Positions 37,501-45,695 of a DNA stretch of 64,000 nucleotides are shown piece after piece. Position numbers and translations under genes: made by a program. Below the pieces are notes generated by a model. The model saw nothing but the letters and a program-made list of their open reading frames with translations. It had not been told where the DNA came from and ran no database searches. Within the stretch, counting starts at the first letter, position 1. Each line of letters opens with the position of its first letter. The stretch lies in contig CAZMEN010000006.1 in the NCBI GenBank assembly GCA_964565335.1, positions 1 through 64,000 on the forward strand, given 5' to 3'. This DNA is from Litorimonas sp964565335. Its GTDB lineage: Bacteria; Pseudomonadota; Alphaproteobacteria; Caulobacterales; Maricaulaceae.

Positions 37501-37807
37501 GATAAAACCTGGCCGAAACTCCATCTCAATTACAGTTGAAAATTTGTGGGTTAACCGGCTTATCGGTGATGCGTCTTTACCTGATGTGGATGGTTTTGAG
37601 CCTGTCGAGTGGAACACTCGCGTGAAGACGTTGCCAAAGAAAAAAATGCCGGAGTGGTATAGCGAAAATAAACCGCCTAACCTTGGAAAGCGCGTCACCT
37701 TTACGACTGCCGACTTTTATACAGCAAAAGATGAGTTAATACCGTCAGGACTCATTGGGCCTGTAAATGTAGTGGCGTCTATTAAAGCTGAAGATATGCC
37801 TGAATAA
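34511..37807 (+). CDS. GH106-type alpha-L-rhamnosidase lipoprotein
   Basis: A 1098-residue enzyme. A lipoprotein signal ends in LGLVGC. The N-terminal catalytic part has the GH106 pattern: FLNPPNSSRPRTWFHVMSGN, GIARDLESIKSVGIGGILLF, LGLSFGVHNCDGWTSSGGPW and EAFTDIWDVNWKVHPAY. A C-terminal beta-sandwich (from about 880) has FTLDLGNVQIAATVTVNG and GRNSISITVENLWVNRLIG. GH106 enzymes release terminal alpha-L-rhamnose, best known from rhamnogalacturonan. Here it is translationally coupled to GH3 within a locus with rhamnose catabolism and sulfatases, so it probably frees rhamnose from desulfated oligosaccharides in the periplasm. Confidence 0.85.
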   Translation: MIKYFKTSMLTLAALGLVGCSPNIAPKTSSLESLEAEFLNPPNSSRPRTWFHVMSGNMTKQGIARDLESIKSVGIGGILLFNVTQGIPVGPVKFNSKEHFELVRHMASEAERLGLSFGVHNCDGWTSSGGPWISPENSMKKVVWSQTLTQGGAIDIVLAEPDKLENYYEDIATIAYPSLVGEKNNLANRPIVTSSQANLDIDLITDGSIIGTTRLEASKENPASLDFEYHEPFTLKSVRFRFMYARLAKTLLLSSDDGVNYTPVQKLALRRPAKDDWGNDEALAKPVTARYFRLQTDVPLEVQEVELSSVASIGNFWGRTGAARTTYSDLPPIGTVPKSEIIDSSSIIDVSKSVDSNGRLQAELPEGEWTIMRFGQTSTGAKNLPASVEGLGLEVDKFSKAAVKGHYEAYMTKVVNSVKDVAPNAHQYTIIDSYEVGAQNWTSGYDALFRGAKGYDLIPFLPLFAGRFVDSAEVSERVTWDIRAVSNDLIRDNYYGYFTELANADGLKVYVEPYGDGPFNEIDAGGMADVPMGEFWVTRFGNRVNVAVSSAAIYGKPIASAEAFTDIWDVNWKVHPAYVKTQGDTNWALGVNEFMFHRFAHQANTHVKPGMTMNRWGSHFDRTQTWWKSAGKEWFSYLGRGQHVLRQGIPVNDALLFIGDGAPSICPDKEKTDVIPLSLNFTCLNSDVLQNRLSASDEAFKLPEGSAYRFIILQDSDTISRGSLNALDRLSASNGGIIIGTPPQYLAGFVQTPSEQKLFDQQVKSIWARESVVTFEDVTSTGWDGFLKAANHRPDVVIKGKPDALFTHRQVGDHDIYFLYNADKTPQEFEAEFRVTGKAISLWKPMSGAVEGVSSYSAFDDHTVVNFDLKPQESVFVVFDGDSTVDKTVVNRPSEAIAQIALTGPWTVSFNPDFGTNKTVEFQQLIDWKDHSDFDIRHYSGPGTYEAQFEVSEGFIDSAQVFTLDLGNVQIAATVTVNGVEQGTSWIAPHHVDISEAIKPGRNSISITVENLWVNRLIGDASLPDVDGFEPVEWNTRVKTLPKKKMPEWYSENKPPNLGKRVTFTTADFYTAKDELIPSGLIGPVNVVASIKAEDMPE

Positions 37808-38179
37808 AGTCAGGTGATATACCTCTATTAAAGATGGTGCATGTTATCGGAAACTTGACGCTCTACATTCAAAATTCGAATTTGGATTTTTTATGCGCAG
37901 ATTTGCACAAGATCGATTAGCGAGTAGGGTGACAATTTAGAACCTTCCTGGTCGCTCCATTTTTACTCGAGAATTAAACACCTTATCTTGTTGATGCTGA
38001 TTGAATAAAATTTGGCTTGGTAGAAAAGTCAAAAAAAATCAATAAAAATCAGTATTGCTCATTACATCGAAGGCGTATATAGTTCTCAAATACAAGAGCT
38101 TGAACACGTGAAGTACAATAAAGTATTGGGCCTCGAAATTCGTGACTAGTGTTTGGTGGCATAATAACCGGGAACGGGC
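37808..38179. other. Intergenic leader of the DUF4861-TRAP operon
   Basis: An AT-rich 372-base gap without a recognisable gene. It contains site B and its promoter (38040-38083). No clear terminator for the GH106 operon was seen, so read-through into the next operon is possible. Confidence 0.6.
38040..38083 (+). promoter_or_regulatory. Candidate operator/promoter of the DUF4861-TRAP operon (site B)
   Basis: The repeat of site A, CAATAAAAATCAGTATTGCT followed by CA, includes arms CAATA and TATTG (38040-38044, 38053-38057). A -35-like TTGCTC (38055-38060) is 17 bases from TATAGT (38078-38083), which matches the -10 consensus at five of six positions. It is about 100 bases ahead of the first gene. 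Confidence 0.6.
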
Positions 38180-39145
38180 ATGATTTTTACAAAACAAACT
38201 AAATTTATTGCTGTTTTAATGGGGGGCTTGGCGCTGTCCTTATTGACATCGTGCGCATCAACCGGCGAGAGGAGGCAACTGGTTTCTGAGGGGATAGCTA
38301 AGGTGGATTTGCGTATGGCTGACGCGTTGGTTCCTAACCCAGTATTCACGCCTCGTACATCCATCAAAGTGCCCAGAAATCACAAAGTTGGCGACAAAAT
38401 TTTCCCGTATGAAGGCATTGGTTGGGAAAATGAAATTATTGGGTATCGGCTATATTTAGATGAGCGATCAGTTACGGATATATTCGGAAAGAAAACGCCA
38501 GATGTAGTTTTAGATGAAGTCGATTATCGTAATGATTATCATGCCATGACGGATTGGGGAATGGACGTCATGAAAGTTGGCCCAAGTATGGGCGTTGGAG
38601 GGCTAGGCTTATATCGTGGTGACAGTCTTGAACGATTTGGCCCCGATGCTGAAATATCGGCAACTGTGTTAGAGGCGCAAGGAGACAAGGGATCCTTTAA
38701 AGTTACACATCTTAAAGTTCCTCTGAACGATGGCCGCGTCGGGAATGTAGACGCTACTTATTCAATAAGAACTGGAAGCCCGCTGACATGGGTGAAAGTG
38801 GACTCTTCAATGCCCAAGGCAACACTGGCGTCTGGGCTCGTAAACTATGATGGCAATAAGCGGTTCCGTAACAGCAATGCTGTGACAAAAGGTAAATGGC
38901 GATATATCGCGACGTGGGGCGATAGGCAAAGTGAGGCGAAAGACGGCCTCGGAACGGTTCTATTCTATCGAGACGGTGATGCGCGCCTTATGCCGAGCGT
39001 AAACGACACCTACCCTATTAGGTTTAATACACCGAATCCCACATATGCTTTTGCAGGTGTATGGGAGCAGGGGCCTATGGGGATTTCGGACAAAGAAGAT
39101 TTTATAGCTTGGGTGGACGCTCAGCAACGAAAATTGAATAAATGA
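38180..39145 (+). CDS. DUF4861 lipoprotein
   Basis: A 321-residue exported protein of the DUF4861 family, often found in uronic-acid polysaccharide loci. A lipoprotein signal ends in LLTSC. Visible features are VGDKIFPYEGIGWENEIIGY, YHAMTDWGMDVMKVGPSMGV and a C-terminal half with many aromatic residues. Function is not established; a carbohydrate-binding or carbohydrate-modifying envelope role is inferred from context. It is the first gene of an operon and overlaps the TRAP binding protein gene by 4 bases. Confidence 0.83.
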   Translation: MIFTKQTKFIAVLMGGLALSLLTSCASTGERRQLVSEGIAKVDLRMADALVPNPVFTPRTSIKVPRNHKVGDKIFPYEGIGWENEIIGYRLYLDERSVTDIFGKKTPDVVLDEVDYRNDYHAMTDWGMDVMKVGPSMGVGGLGLYRGDSLERFGPDAEISATVLEAQGDKGSFKVTHLKVPLNDGRVGNVDATYSIRTGSPLTWVKVDSSMPKATLASGLVNYDGNKRFRNSNAVTKGKWRYIATWGDRQSEAKDGLGTVLFYRDGDARLMPSVNDTYPIRFNTPNPTYAFAGVWEQGPMGISDKEDFIAWVDAQQRKLNK

Positions 39146-40143
39146 CATCGATATCACGGCGAACTTTTGCGGCAGCAACAAGCGCTTCGCTTGGTCTTGG
39201 ATTCGCGGGCTGTTCGGCAAAACTGGTGTCAGGCACACGTCTAAAACTCGCTCACACGCTCAATAGTGATCACCCAGTGCACAAAGCCATGGTTTTCATG
39301 GGTGGGAAGCTTGCTGAACTTTCAAACGGAGAGTTGGGCGTTGATATTTATCCGAATGGCCAACTTGGTAGCGAGCGGCAATTAATTGAACTCCTGCAGA
39401 TTGGCGCGTTGGCCATGACCAAAGTCTCCACTATTTCCATGGAAGGCTTTTCGCCAAAAATGAAGCTTTTTTCTATTCCATATCTATTTCAGGATAGTAC
39501 TCATTTTTGGCGTGTTTTGAATAGTCATATCGGTAACTCCCTTTTAGATACATTGCGAGATGTTCGCCTTCAGGGACTCGGCTATTACGATGCCGGTAGT
39601 CGTAGTTTTTACATGACAGACGCGCCAGTGCGCACACCTGCAGATCTTGTGTCAAAGAAGGTACGGGTGCTACCGAGCCGTACTTCAATTGAGATGATTG
39701 AAGCTTTGGGTGGAGCGGCGACGCCTATTTCATGGGGCGAACTTTATACTGCTTTGCAGCAGGGCATAGTTGATGGCGCTGAAAATAACCCGCCCTCTTA
39801 TTATCTCTCCAAGCATTTTGAGATAGCACAATACTACACGCTGGACGAGCACACCTCAGTTCCCGACCTTGTTATCATGTCCCGCCGTGTTTTTGATGGC
39901 CTAACAGATCAACAACGGGGGTGGCTTAAGCAAGCGATGGACGAGTCCGTGACCTATCAGCGCAAGCTTTGGGCGGAAGCTGAGGCAAAAGCGCTCAACG
40001 AAGTGGCCAAGGCGGGCGTTGAAATAATTTATCCAGATAAACAGCCCTTTCGTGAAGCGGTTTTGCCGATGAAATTAACATTTGAAAAAACTGAGCTAGG
40101 CCCTCTAATTAAACAAGTTGAAGCGTTGGTGGTAAAGTCGTGA
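39142..40143 (+). CDS. TRAP transporter solute-binding protein (DctP family), probable Tat lipoprotein
   Basis: A 333-residue periplasmic receptor of a tripartite transporter for organic acids. N-terminus SRRTFAAATSASLG is a twin-arginine-like signal ending in lipobox FAGC (Cys24). DctP-fold landmarks are AHTLNSDHPVHKA, VDIYPNGQLGSERQLIELLQ, GYYDAGSRSFYM and KKVRVLPSR, whose Arg corresponds to the conserved carboxylate-binding position, plus WGELYTALQQGIVDGAENNP. The operon continues with both membrane subunits, a KduD/DhuD-like dehydrogenase and an RpiB-like isomerase, so the ligand is probably an unsaturated or 5-keto uronate (inference). Confidence 0.9.
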   Translation: MTSISRRTFAAATSASLGLGFAGCSAKLVSGTRLKLAHTLNSDHPVHKAMVFMGGKLAELSNGELGVDIYPNGQLGSERQLIELLQIGALAMTKVSTISMEGFSPKMKLFSIPYLFQDSTHFWRVLNSHIGNSLLDTLRDVRLQGLGYYDAGSRSFYMTDAPVRTPADLVSKKVRVLPSRTSIEMIEALGGAATPISWGELYTALQQGIVDGAENNPPSYYLSKHFEIAQYYTLDEHTSVPDLVIMSRRVFDGLTDQQRGWLKQAMDESVTYQRKLWAEAEAKALNEVAKAGVEIIYPDKQPFREAVLPMKLTFEKTELGPLIKQVEALVVKS

Positions 40144-40676
40144 AGGTTATCATTACTCCGTTGGACGCGTTGCTACGATGGGCATTGGTGGCGCTTGCAG
40201 TTTTCATGGTGCTGACTGTGACATGGCAAGTGCTCTCACGTTATGTCCTCCAATCACCCAGCTCCTTGACCGAGGAGATAGCACGATTTCAACTGATTTG
40301 GCTGGGGCTGTTAGGCGCAGTTTATACCTTTAGAAACCGAATGCATGTTGGCATTGACATTTTTGTGAGTCCTCTTGTCGGCAAAAAGCGCTTGGTGGCG
40401 GAACTCATTTCTTTGGCGTCGGTTTTGGTTTTTGCTGGGTTGATTTTGATCTATGGCGGTGGACGACTTGTGCAATTAACTCATGAACTTGACCAAACGT
40501 CGGCGGCGTTGGGCGTTCGGATGTCCTACGTTTATTCTATTATTCCCATCAGCGGTATTTTAATGTCACTCTATGCGCTGCACTATATTGGAGATGTAAT
40601 CTTTCAGGGAAAAATTCATAAGCCTAACGAAACCGTTCCTTTGGACGTCGTACGTAAAGTAAACGAGGGCGTATAG
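40140..40676 (+). CDS. TRAP transporter small membrane subunit (DctQ family)
   Basis: A 178-residue inner-membrane protein with four hydrophobic segments (about 10-32, 48-65, 86-108 and 127-149). The GTG start overlaps the TGA stop of the binding-protein gene (GTGA). The DctQ signature is visible: WQVLSRYVLQSPSSLTEEIA and NRMHVGIDIF. It forms the membrane complex with the next gene's large subunit. Confidence 0.9.
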   Translation: MKVIITPLDALLRWALVALAVFMVLTVTWQVLSRYVLQSPSSLTEEIARFQLIWLGLLGAVYTFRNRMHVGIDIFVSPLVGKKRLVAELISLASVLVFAGLILIYGGGRLVQLTHELDQTSAALGVRMSYVYSIIPISGILMSLYALHYIGDVIFQGKIHKPNETVPLDVVRKVNEGV

Positions 40677-40677
40677 T

Positions 40678-41976
40678 ATGTTAATTTCAGTCGTCGTCCT
40701 TCTCGGAATTTTCTTTGTTTTAGTTATGATGGGTGTGCCCATTGCCGTTAGTATTGCGCTCGCCTCTGTTTCTACTTTGATGCTTAGTATGTCATTTGAC
40801 CCCGCTATGACGGCTATGGCTCAAAGGCTTGCTGGGGGGCTAGACAGTTTCACGCTCCTCGCCATCCCTTTCTTTGTTATATCTGGTTATTTGATGGGAC
40901 AAGGCGGTATCGCCAAACGCTTGATCGAAGCGGCAAAAGCCCTTGTTGGCACGCTTCCCGGTGGTTTAGCACTCGTCAACACACTCTCATGTATGCTCTT
41001 CGGATCTATCTCTGGTTCAGCTGTCGCTGCCACGTCTGCTATAGGAACTTTCATGGTCCCGACTATGGAAAAAGAAGGGTATGATAAGAATTTCAGTACG
41101 GCAGTAACCGTCACAGGGTCAATACTTGGACTGCTCATACCGCCTAGTAATGTATTGATTGTTTATGCTGTAGCGGCTGGAAGCGTCTCTATCGCTGCGC
41201 TCTTTATGGCAGGTTATGTGCCGGGGATTTTGGCGGGCTTGGCGCTTATGATTGTCGCGGCAGGTTACGCCAAGAAAGAAGGCTACCCCCGCTCTAGTAG
41301 AATTCCTATGCGCGCGGCTGTGAAGAAGCTTCTTCAAGCTGGTCCGAGTATCTTAATGATTTTAATTGTTGTGGGAGGAATTATTGCGGGTGTTTTCACC
41401 GCGACTGAAGCCAGTGCAATTGCTGTCATTTATGCTTTGGTCTTGTCGCTAATTTACCGCGAAATTAACATCAAAGATTTGCCTGAGATATTGCTTAAGT
41501 CTATTGAGACAACCGCGATGGTTTTGCTTTTGATTGGTGTCTCAACAGGTATGGCTTGGGTGCTGGCATATGAAAATATACCTCAAGCGATTAGTGATGG
41601 GCTTTTGGTGATTAGCGACAACCCGATTATAATTTTGTTGTTAATTAATATCATTTTATTGGTCGTCGGAGCCTTTCTCGATATTACGCCAGCGATTTTA
41701 ATATTCACGCCAATCTTCTTGCCCGTCGTTGTGGAGCTTGGAATGTCGCCGCTTCACTTTGGCATTATGTTGGTGCTCAATCTCTCGATAGGTCTTTGTA
41801 CACCTCCTGTAGGTAGCGTTCTTTTTGTGGGGTGCGCTGTTGCCGGGACAACAATACAAAAGCTCATCAAACCCCTGGTGTTGCTCTATGCGGCTTTGAT
41901 CGTAGCTCTCTTATTAGTCACTTATGTTCCATTTCTTAGCGAAGGCCTCCCGCGAGCGGTCGGTCTCATTCAATAG
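40678..41976 (+). CDS. TRAP transporter large membrane subunit (DctM family)
   Basis: A 432-residue permease with about 11-12 membrane segments, the sodium-coupled transport subunit of the TRAP system. Family landmarks are GGLDSFTLLAIPFFVISGYL, SMLFGSISGSAVAATSAIG, GLLIPPSNVLIVYAV and the C-terminal GLCTPPVGSVLFVGCAVA. It begins 1 base after the DctQ stop, with GAGGG upstream of the ATG. Confidence 0.93.
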   Translation: MLISVVVLLGIFFVLVMMGVPIAVSIALASVSTLMLSMSFDPAMTAMAQRLAGGLDSFTLLAIPFFVISGYLMGQGGIAKRLIEAAKALVGTLPGGLALVNTLSCMLFGSISGSAVAATSAIGTFMVPTMEKEGYDKNFSTAVTVTGSILGLLIPPSNVLIVYAVAAGSVSIAALFMAGYVPGILAGLALMIVAAGYAKKEGYPRSSRIPMRAAVKKLLQAGPSILMILIVVGGIIAGVFTATEASAIAVIYALVLSLIYREINIKDLPEILLKSIETTAMVLLLIGVSTGMAWVLAYENIPQAISDGLLVISDNPIIILLLINIILLVVGAFLDITPAILIFTPIFLPVVVELGMSPLHFGIMLVLNLSIGLCTPPVGSVLFVGCAVAGTTIQKLIKPLVLLYAALIVALLLVTYVPFLSEGLPRAVGLIQ

Positions 41977-41984
41977 AGGTTTTA

Positions 41985-42752
41985 ATGTCTTCAAATATAT
42001 CCTTTGATATAAGTGGTAAAACGGCTGTGGTCACTGGTGCAAGTCGAGGTATCGGGCAAGCTATCGGTATCGGACTAGCTCAGGCAGGGGCTAATATAGT
42101 CGCGGTGGCATCAAAAGCAGAAAATGCAACGGACACTGTAACTCAGATTAAGGCTCTTGGACGTGATGTGATGGCTGTGGGATGTGATCAATCTTCATCT
42201 GACTCAATTGAAAGGGCCGTTAAAGCCGCCTATGAACTTACAGGATCGGTTGATATTCTCGTAAATAATGCGGGTACGATTAGGCGTAGTCCTGCGCGTG
42301 ACTATTCGGATGAAGATTGGGGGGCCGTTATTGATACCAATCTCACGGGGGTATTTCAGTTCTGCCGCGCCATTGGCGGTAAAATGATAGACCAAGGCTA
42401 CGGTAAAATTATAAATATTGCTTCTCTTTTGAGCTTTCAGGGGGGGATCACCGTTCCTGCTTATGCGGCGAGTAAAGGGGGGGTGTCCCAACTCACCAAA
42501 GCCCTAGCTAATGAGTGGGCAAGCTCGGGTGTGCAGGTCAATGCAATCGCGCCAGGCTATTTTGCGACTGACAATACAGCCGCGCTCCGTGCTAACGTTG
42601 AACGTAACGCCTCAATTTTGGCGCGAATTCCAACCGGGCGTTGGGGCGAAGCATCAGATATTGCCGGTGCCGCCGTGTTTCTCGCTTCGCCTGCTTCAGA
42701 TTATGTCAATGGCCACATATTAACGGTGGATGGCGGCTGGTTGGCCCGATAA
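41985..42752 (+). CDS. KduD/DhuD-like short-chain dehydrogenase
   Basis: A 255-residue SDR. Nucleotide loop TGASRGIGQAIG, the NNAG motif (LVNNAGTIRRSPARDYS), a catalytic Ser in NIASLLSFQGG and the YAASK motif. The NAGTIRR segment and the DTNLTGVFQFCRA pattern match 2-dehydro-3-deoxy-D-gluconate 5-dehydrogenase (KduD), which forms KDG from the isomerised 4-deoxy-5-keto uronate. The RpiB-like isomerase follows, the same pairing as DhuD and DhuI known for unsaturated uronate metabolism in streptococci. It lies 8 bases after the TRAP genes. Confidence 0.85.
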   Translation: MSSNISFDISGKTAVVTGASRGIGQAIGIGLAQAGANIVAVASKAENATDTVTQIKALGRDVMAVGCDQSSSDSIERAVKAAYELTGSVDILVNNAGTIRRSPARDYSDEDWGAVIDTNLTGVFQFCRAIGGKMIDQGYGKIINIASLLSFQGGITVPAYAASKGGVSQLTKALANEWASSGVQVNAIAPGYFATDNTAALRANVERNASILARIPTGRWGEASDIAGAAVFLASPASDYVNGHILTVDGGWLAR

Positions 42753-42957
42753 TCAACTATAAAAGGCTCCGGATTAACACCTTTCTTTTCCCTACTGTCC
42801 ATACCGCAATTATTGATGAGATAGATTCCTCGGTATGGAATGTTGCTATTTATAGATTAATCAATCGGGGCCAGGATATTTAACAAAGCGTCGGAATGCA
42901 CTAATATGACTATCGTGATTACACGCTTATTACCCCGCAAAACCTCAGGAGAAAAAA

Positions 42958-43599
42958 ATGAAAATAGCCCTTATTATGGAAAACAGTCAGGCTGCGAAAA
43001 GTGATACTGTTCATAAAGCCCTCAAATCAGTTGCAGAGCCAGCAGGTCACATCGTTTCTCATTACGGCATGTATGCTGCTGATGATGATGCCCAACTTAC
43101 ATATGTCATGAATGGCCTGCTCGCTGGCCTTTTAATTAATTCTGGTGCAGCTGACTTTGTTGTTTCTGGCTGCGGTACGGGCATGGGGGCAATGCTTGCT
43201 CTTAACGCCATGCCAAATGTTGTCTGTGGTCTTGTTGTTGACCCAACAGATGCGTTCCTCTTTGGCCAAATCAATGACGGTAATGCCATTTCGATGCCAT
43301 ACGCAAAAGGCTTTGGCTGGGCAGCAGAACTCAATCTACAGGATTGTTACCGTAAGCTCTTTAATGTTGAGCGGGGCGTGGGCTATCCCAAAGAACGCGC
43401 TGAAATAATGGCAAGTAACCGTAATATTTTCAATGGAGTCAAGGCTGCTGCCACACAAGACATGTTGACAGTAATGAAGTCGGTTGACCCAACATTGCTG
43501 AAATCTGCAATCTCTGGCGCGCAATTTGAAGAGCTGTTCTTTGCTAATGCCACCGATGAAGCTCTTATCGCTTACATCAAGGACATCTTAGCCGCCTAA
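42958..43599 (+). CDS. RpiB/LacAB-family sugar isomerase (DhuI-like)
   Basis: A 213-residue protein of the RpiB/LacA/LacB family. The motif SGCGTGMGAMLALN contains the usual active-site Cys. It is longer than the ~150-residue RpiB, with a C-terminal extension of about 60 residues that is mainly helical. Family members called DhuI turn 4-deoxy-L-threo-5-hexosulose-uronate into its 2,5-diketo isomer. Placement after the KduD/DhuD-like gene supports that role over ribose phosphate isomerisation. A 205-base gap precedes it, but GGAGA stands ahead of the ATG and no terminator lies between. Confidence 0.78.
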   Translation: MKIALIMENSQAAKSDTVHKALKSVAEPAGHIVSHYGMYAADDDAQLTYVMNGLLAGLLINSGAADFVVSGCGTGMGAMLALNAMPNVVCGLVVDPTDAFLFGQINDGNAISMPYAKGFGWAAELNLQDCYRKLFNVERGVGYPKERAEIMASNRNIFNGVKAAATQDMLTVMKSVDPTLLKSAISGAQFEELFFANATDEALIAYIKDILAA

Positions 43600-43707
43600 T
43601 CAAATAAACTGGCCGTCGTTACATGTGTCAATAAAGGCGTTTGCTCAGGTATTGCGATTACTTTAGTTTGAAATTTGTCAGTCGCATTAGAAAAGAATTT
43701 CTTAGTT

Positions 43708-44454
43708 CTAACTAAGCCGACTAGATAAAAGGAAGCGAGCCCGTTTTTTGTATGTTTGTCGTTCGAGCGCTTCGTATGCTTTGATTTCGGATGACTCAAT
43801 TTGAGCTTCAAGGATGCGGGTAAAGTGTGCCCGCATTGCTTGGCGAGCAGCCGAAGAGTCTCGGTTTCTAAGAGCTTGTAGAATCTGATTATGTTCTTCT
43901 TCGCGGTGACTGGAGTCATTCTGGCAAACTCGCTCATAGACTTTCTGCAAGTCTGGAGACTCCATACGCATCTTCCACATGCTATCGATCACAAATATGA
44001 CCATTTGATTTTGTGTAACCCGAGCTATCGTTTTATGAAATGCGGCGTCTGCTTCATCAGGGGTTAATTCTGATCGTTTCTTGTCAGACATAATAGCTAT
44101 GTAATGTTCTAATTCGATAATCGTCTTATCTGAAATTATTGGAGCCGCGAGTGCGGCTGACTCAGCCTCAAATAATACACGCGCTTCAGTTAATTCTAGA
44201 GGATCTACTCTGGGAAGTGCTCGAGTAAAAAAAGAATCTTCATCAAGGACAAAGGCTCCAGACCCGGCTCTAATTTCAATATAACCTTGCGCCTGGAGGG
44301 TGATTTTGGCATCGCGAACGGATAGTCGGTTCACACCAAAAGTTTCAGCTAAAGCACTCTCACTTGGTAGACGACTCCCTGATGGAAAAACACCTGAGTT
44401 GATGAGTTCGACAATCTCTGCAGCAATCTTTTGATATGAACCGTTGCTAGACAT
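43708..44454 (-). CDS. GntR-family regulator, FCD (FadR-type) subfamily
   Basis: A 248-residue transcription regulator. Residues about 5-70 are a winged helix (GVFPSGSRLPSESALAETFG, then NRLSVRDAKITLQAQGYIEI); residues about 90-225 form an all-helical FCD domain with a metal-site pattern D.AFH..I and later H...E.HN.IL. Related regulators such as UxuR, ExuR and KdgR-type proteins answer uronate intermediates, so it could sense a uronate product here. It is the last gene of the minus-strand operon, 32 bases after GH105. Confidence 0.88.
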   Translation of the reverse strand: MSSNGSYQKIAAEIVELINSGVFPSGSRLPSESALAETFGVNRLSVRDAKITLQAQGYIEIRAGSGAFVLDEDSFFTRALPRVDPLELTEARVLFEAESAALAAPIISDKTIIELEHYIAIMSDKKRSELTPDEADAAFHKTIARVTQNQMVIFVIDSMWKMRMESPDLQKVYERVCQNDSSHREEEHNQILQALRNRDSSAARQAMRAHFTRILEAQIESSEIKAYEALERQTYKKRARFLLSSRLS

Positions 44455-44486
44455 GCTTACTAAGTTTCTTATATCTCACGCATATT

Positions 44487-45683
44487 TTATTTGTCGACCT
44501 CAATCATTTCAGACGCCATCAGAAGAAAGCCCCCTACGCCATATAATTGTGAGCTATCTTTAACCGTGAGTTGAGGGTCTTTGCCGATTTGCTGTACCCA
44601 GCCAACCATTCCATTAGGTTGTACGGCCTCTTTCATGGCGGTCCAGGCCTTGTCTCGCGCGTCCTTGTATTTTTCCTCTTTGAGGAGGCCATTGTTAATT
44701 CCCCAAGCCAAACCAAAGCCAAAGAAGGCCGTACCGCTGGTTTCAGGATTCTTAAAAAGTGCTGCGTCGTCGAGAGATGTTGGCCAGTAGCCGTCTTCTC
44801 GCTGCCGTCTTACTAAGGCATCAGTAAACTCGACGAACAGGGCTTCATATCGGGCGCGTGCTTCATGACCTTCGGGTAAGGTTTCGATAAAGCGCGCAAG
44901 TCCAGCATAAACCCAACCATTCCCACGGCTCCAAAACACTCCGCGACCATTTTCCGTTTTTAGAGTAAAATAGCGGCTGTCACGGAAAAACATATGTGTA
45001 TCTTGGTCATATAGATACTCAATTGTTGCGTCCGTTTCTTCAACGGCATATTGACGGTACTTGTCATCGCCTGTCACATTGCTGACAGCGGCCCAAGCTG
45101 GAGGCGCCATGAAGATTGCATCGGCCCAGCACCAGCGCGTCTGACACGTACCTTCCGCGCCTTTTTCACCAGGTTTGGGCTCTACAAATTCCAAGCTGAC
45201 GGTCGAGCGCTCGTCAATAATTTTGTCCATCTTCTCAAGGGTAGGGCGCAGGAGGGTTAAGTCTGCGCCGCGCTCAATGGCCCCAGCATAAATAGTGCCC
45301 ATAATCTGATCATCGCCATGCCAATAGCGCTCTCCTAGTTCAAATCCATTTTCATAGGACTCGTTCAGTAACATATCTAGATATTCTTGATTGTTAGTCT
45401 TCTGCGCGAAACGCTCAAGTCCAATATAAAACGCGCCTTTCACCCAGCCGCGATTATAGCTGCTTTGTGGTATTCTACTGGGAAGGTAGGACAGGTCATT
45501 AATTGTGTTTAATTGCCATTCTGCGGCTGCTTTGCCGTAGCTAGCTGCGTCAGTCATTTTGGGTAGGACACGCTCTGTTGCCGTGTCTGAGTTCGTCATT
45601 GTTTTATTTTCAGCCGGGTTACAGGCGACGATAGCAAAGCTGAGGCAGGATGCCATAAGGGCCGTTTTCAGGGACGTATGCAT
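44487..45683 (-). CDS. GH105/GH88-type unsaturated uronyl hydrolase lipoprotein
   Basis: A 398-residue (alpha/alpha)6-barrel enzyme that removes the unsaturated uronic acid left by lyases. A lipoprotein signal ends in FAIVAC. Family pattern: YNRGWVKGAFYIGLERFA, HGDDQIMGTIYAGAI, TRWCWADAIFMAPPAWA (catalytic Asp region), GVFWSRGNGWVYAGLARF, QREDGYWPTSLDD and ETSGTAFFGFGLAWGINN. Its membrane anchor places it in the periplasm, unlike many cytoplasmic relatives. It lies between the BNR_4 gene and the FCD regulator in a six-gene minus-strand unit, with AGGAGA ahead of the ATG. Confidence 0.9.
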   Translation of the reverse strand: MHTSLKTALMASCLSFAIVACNPAENKTMTNSDTATERVLPKMTDAASYGKAAAEWQLNTINDLSYLPSRIPQSSYNRGWVKGAFYIGLERFAQKTNNQEYLDMLLNESYENGFELGERYWHGDDQIMGTIYAGAIERGADLTLLRPTLEKMDKIIDERSTVSLEFVEPKPGEKGAEGTCQTRWCWADAIFMAPPAWAAVSNVTGDDKYRQYAVEETDATIEYLYDQDTHMFFRDSRYFTLKTENGRGVFWSRGNGWVYAGLARFIETLPEGHEARARYEALFVEFTDALVRRQREDGYWPTSLDDAALFKNPETSGTAFFGFGLAWGINNGLLKEEKYKDARDKAWTAMKEAVQPNGMVGWVQQIGKDPQLTVKDSSQLYGVGGFLLMASEMIEVDK

Positions 45684-45695
45684 AATATTCTCCTA

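Noticed and set aside
42753..42957. AATCA occurrences as further operator copies
   Set aside because: The following bases do not match the rest of the shared motif and no -10 box is suitably placed.
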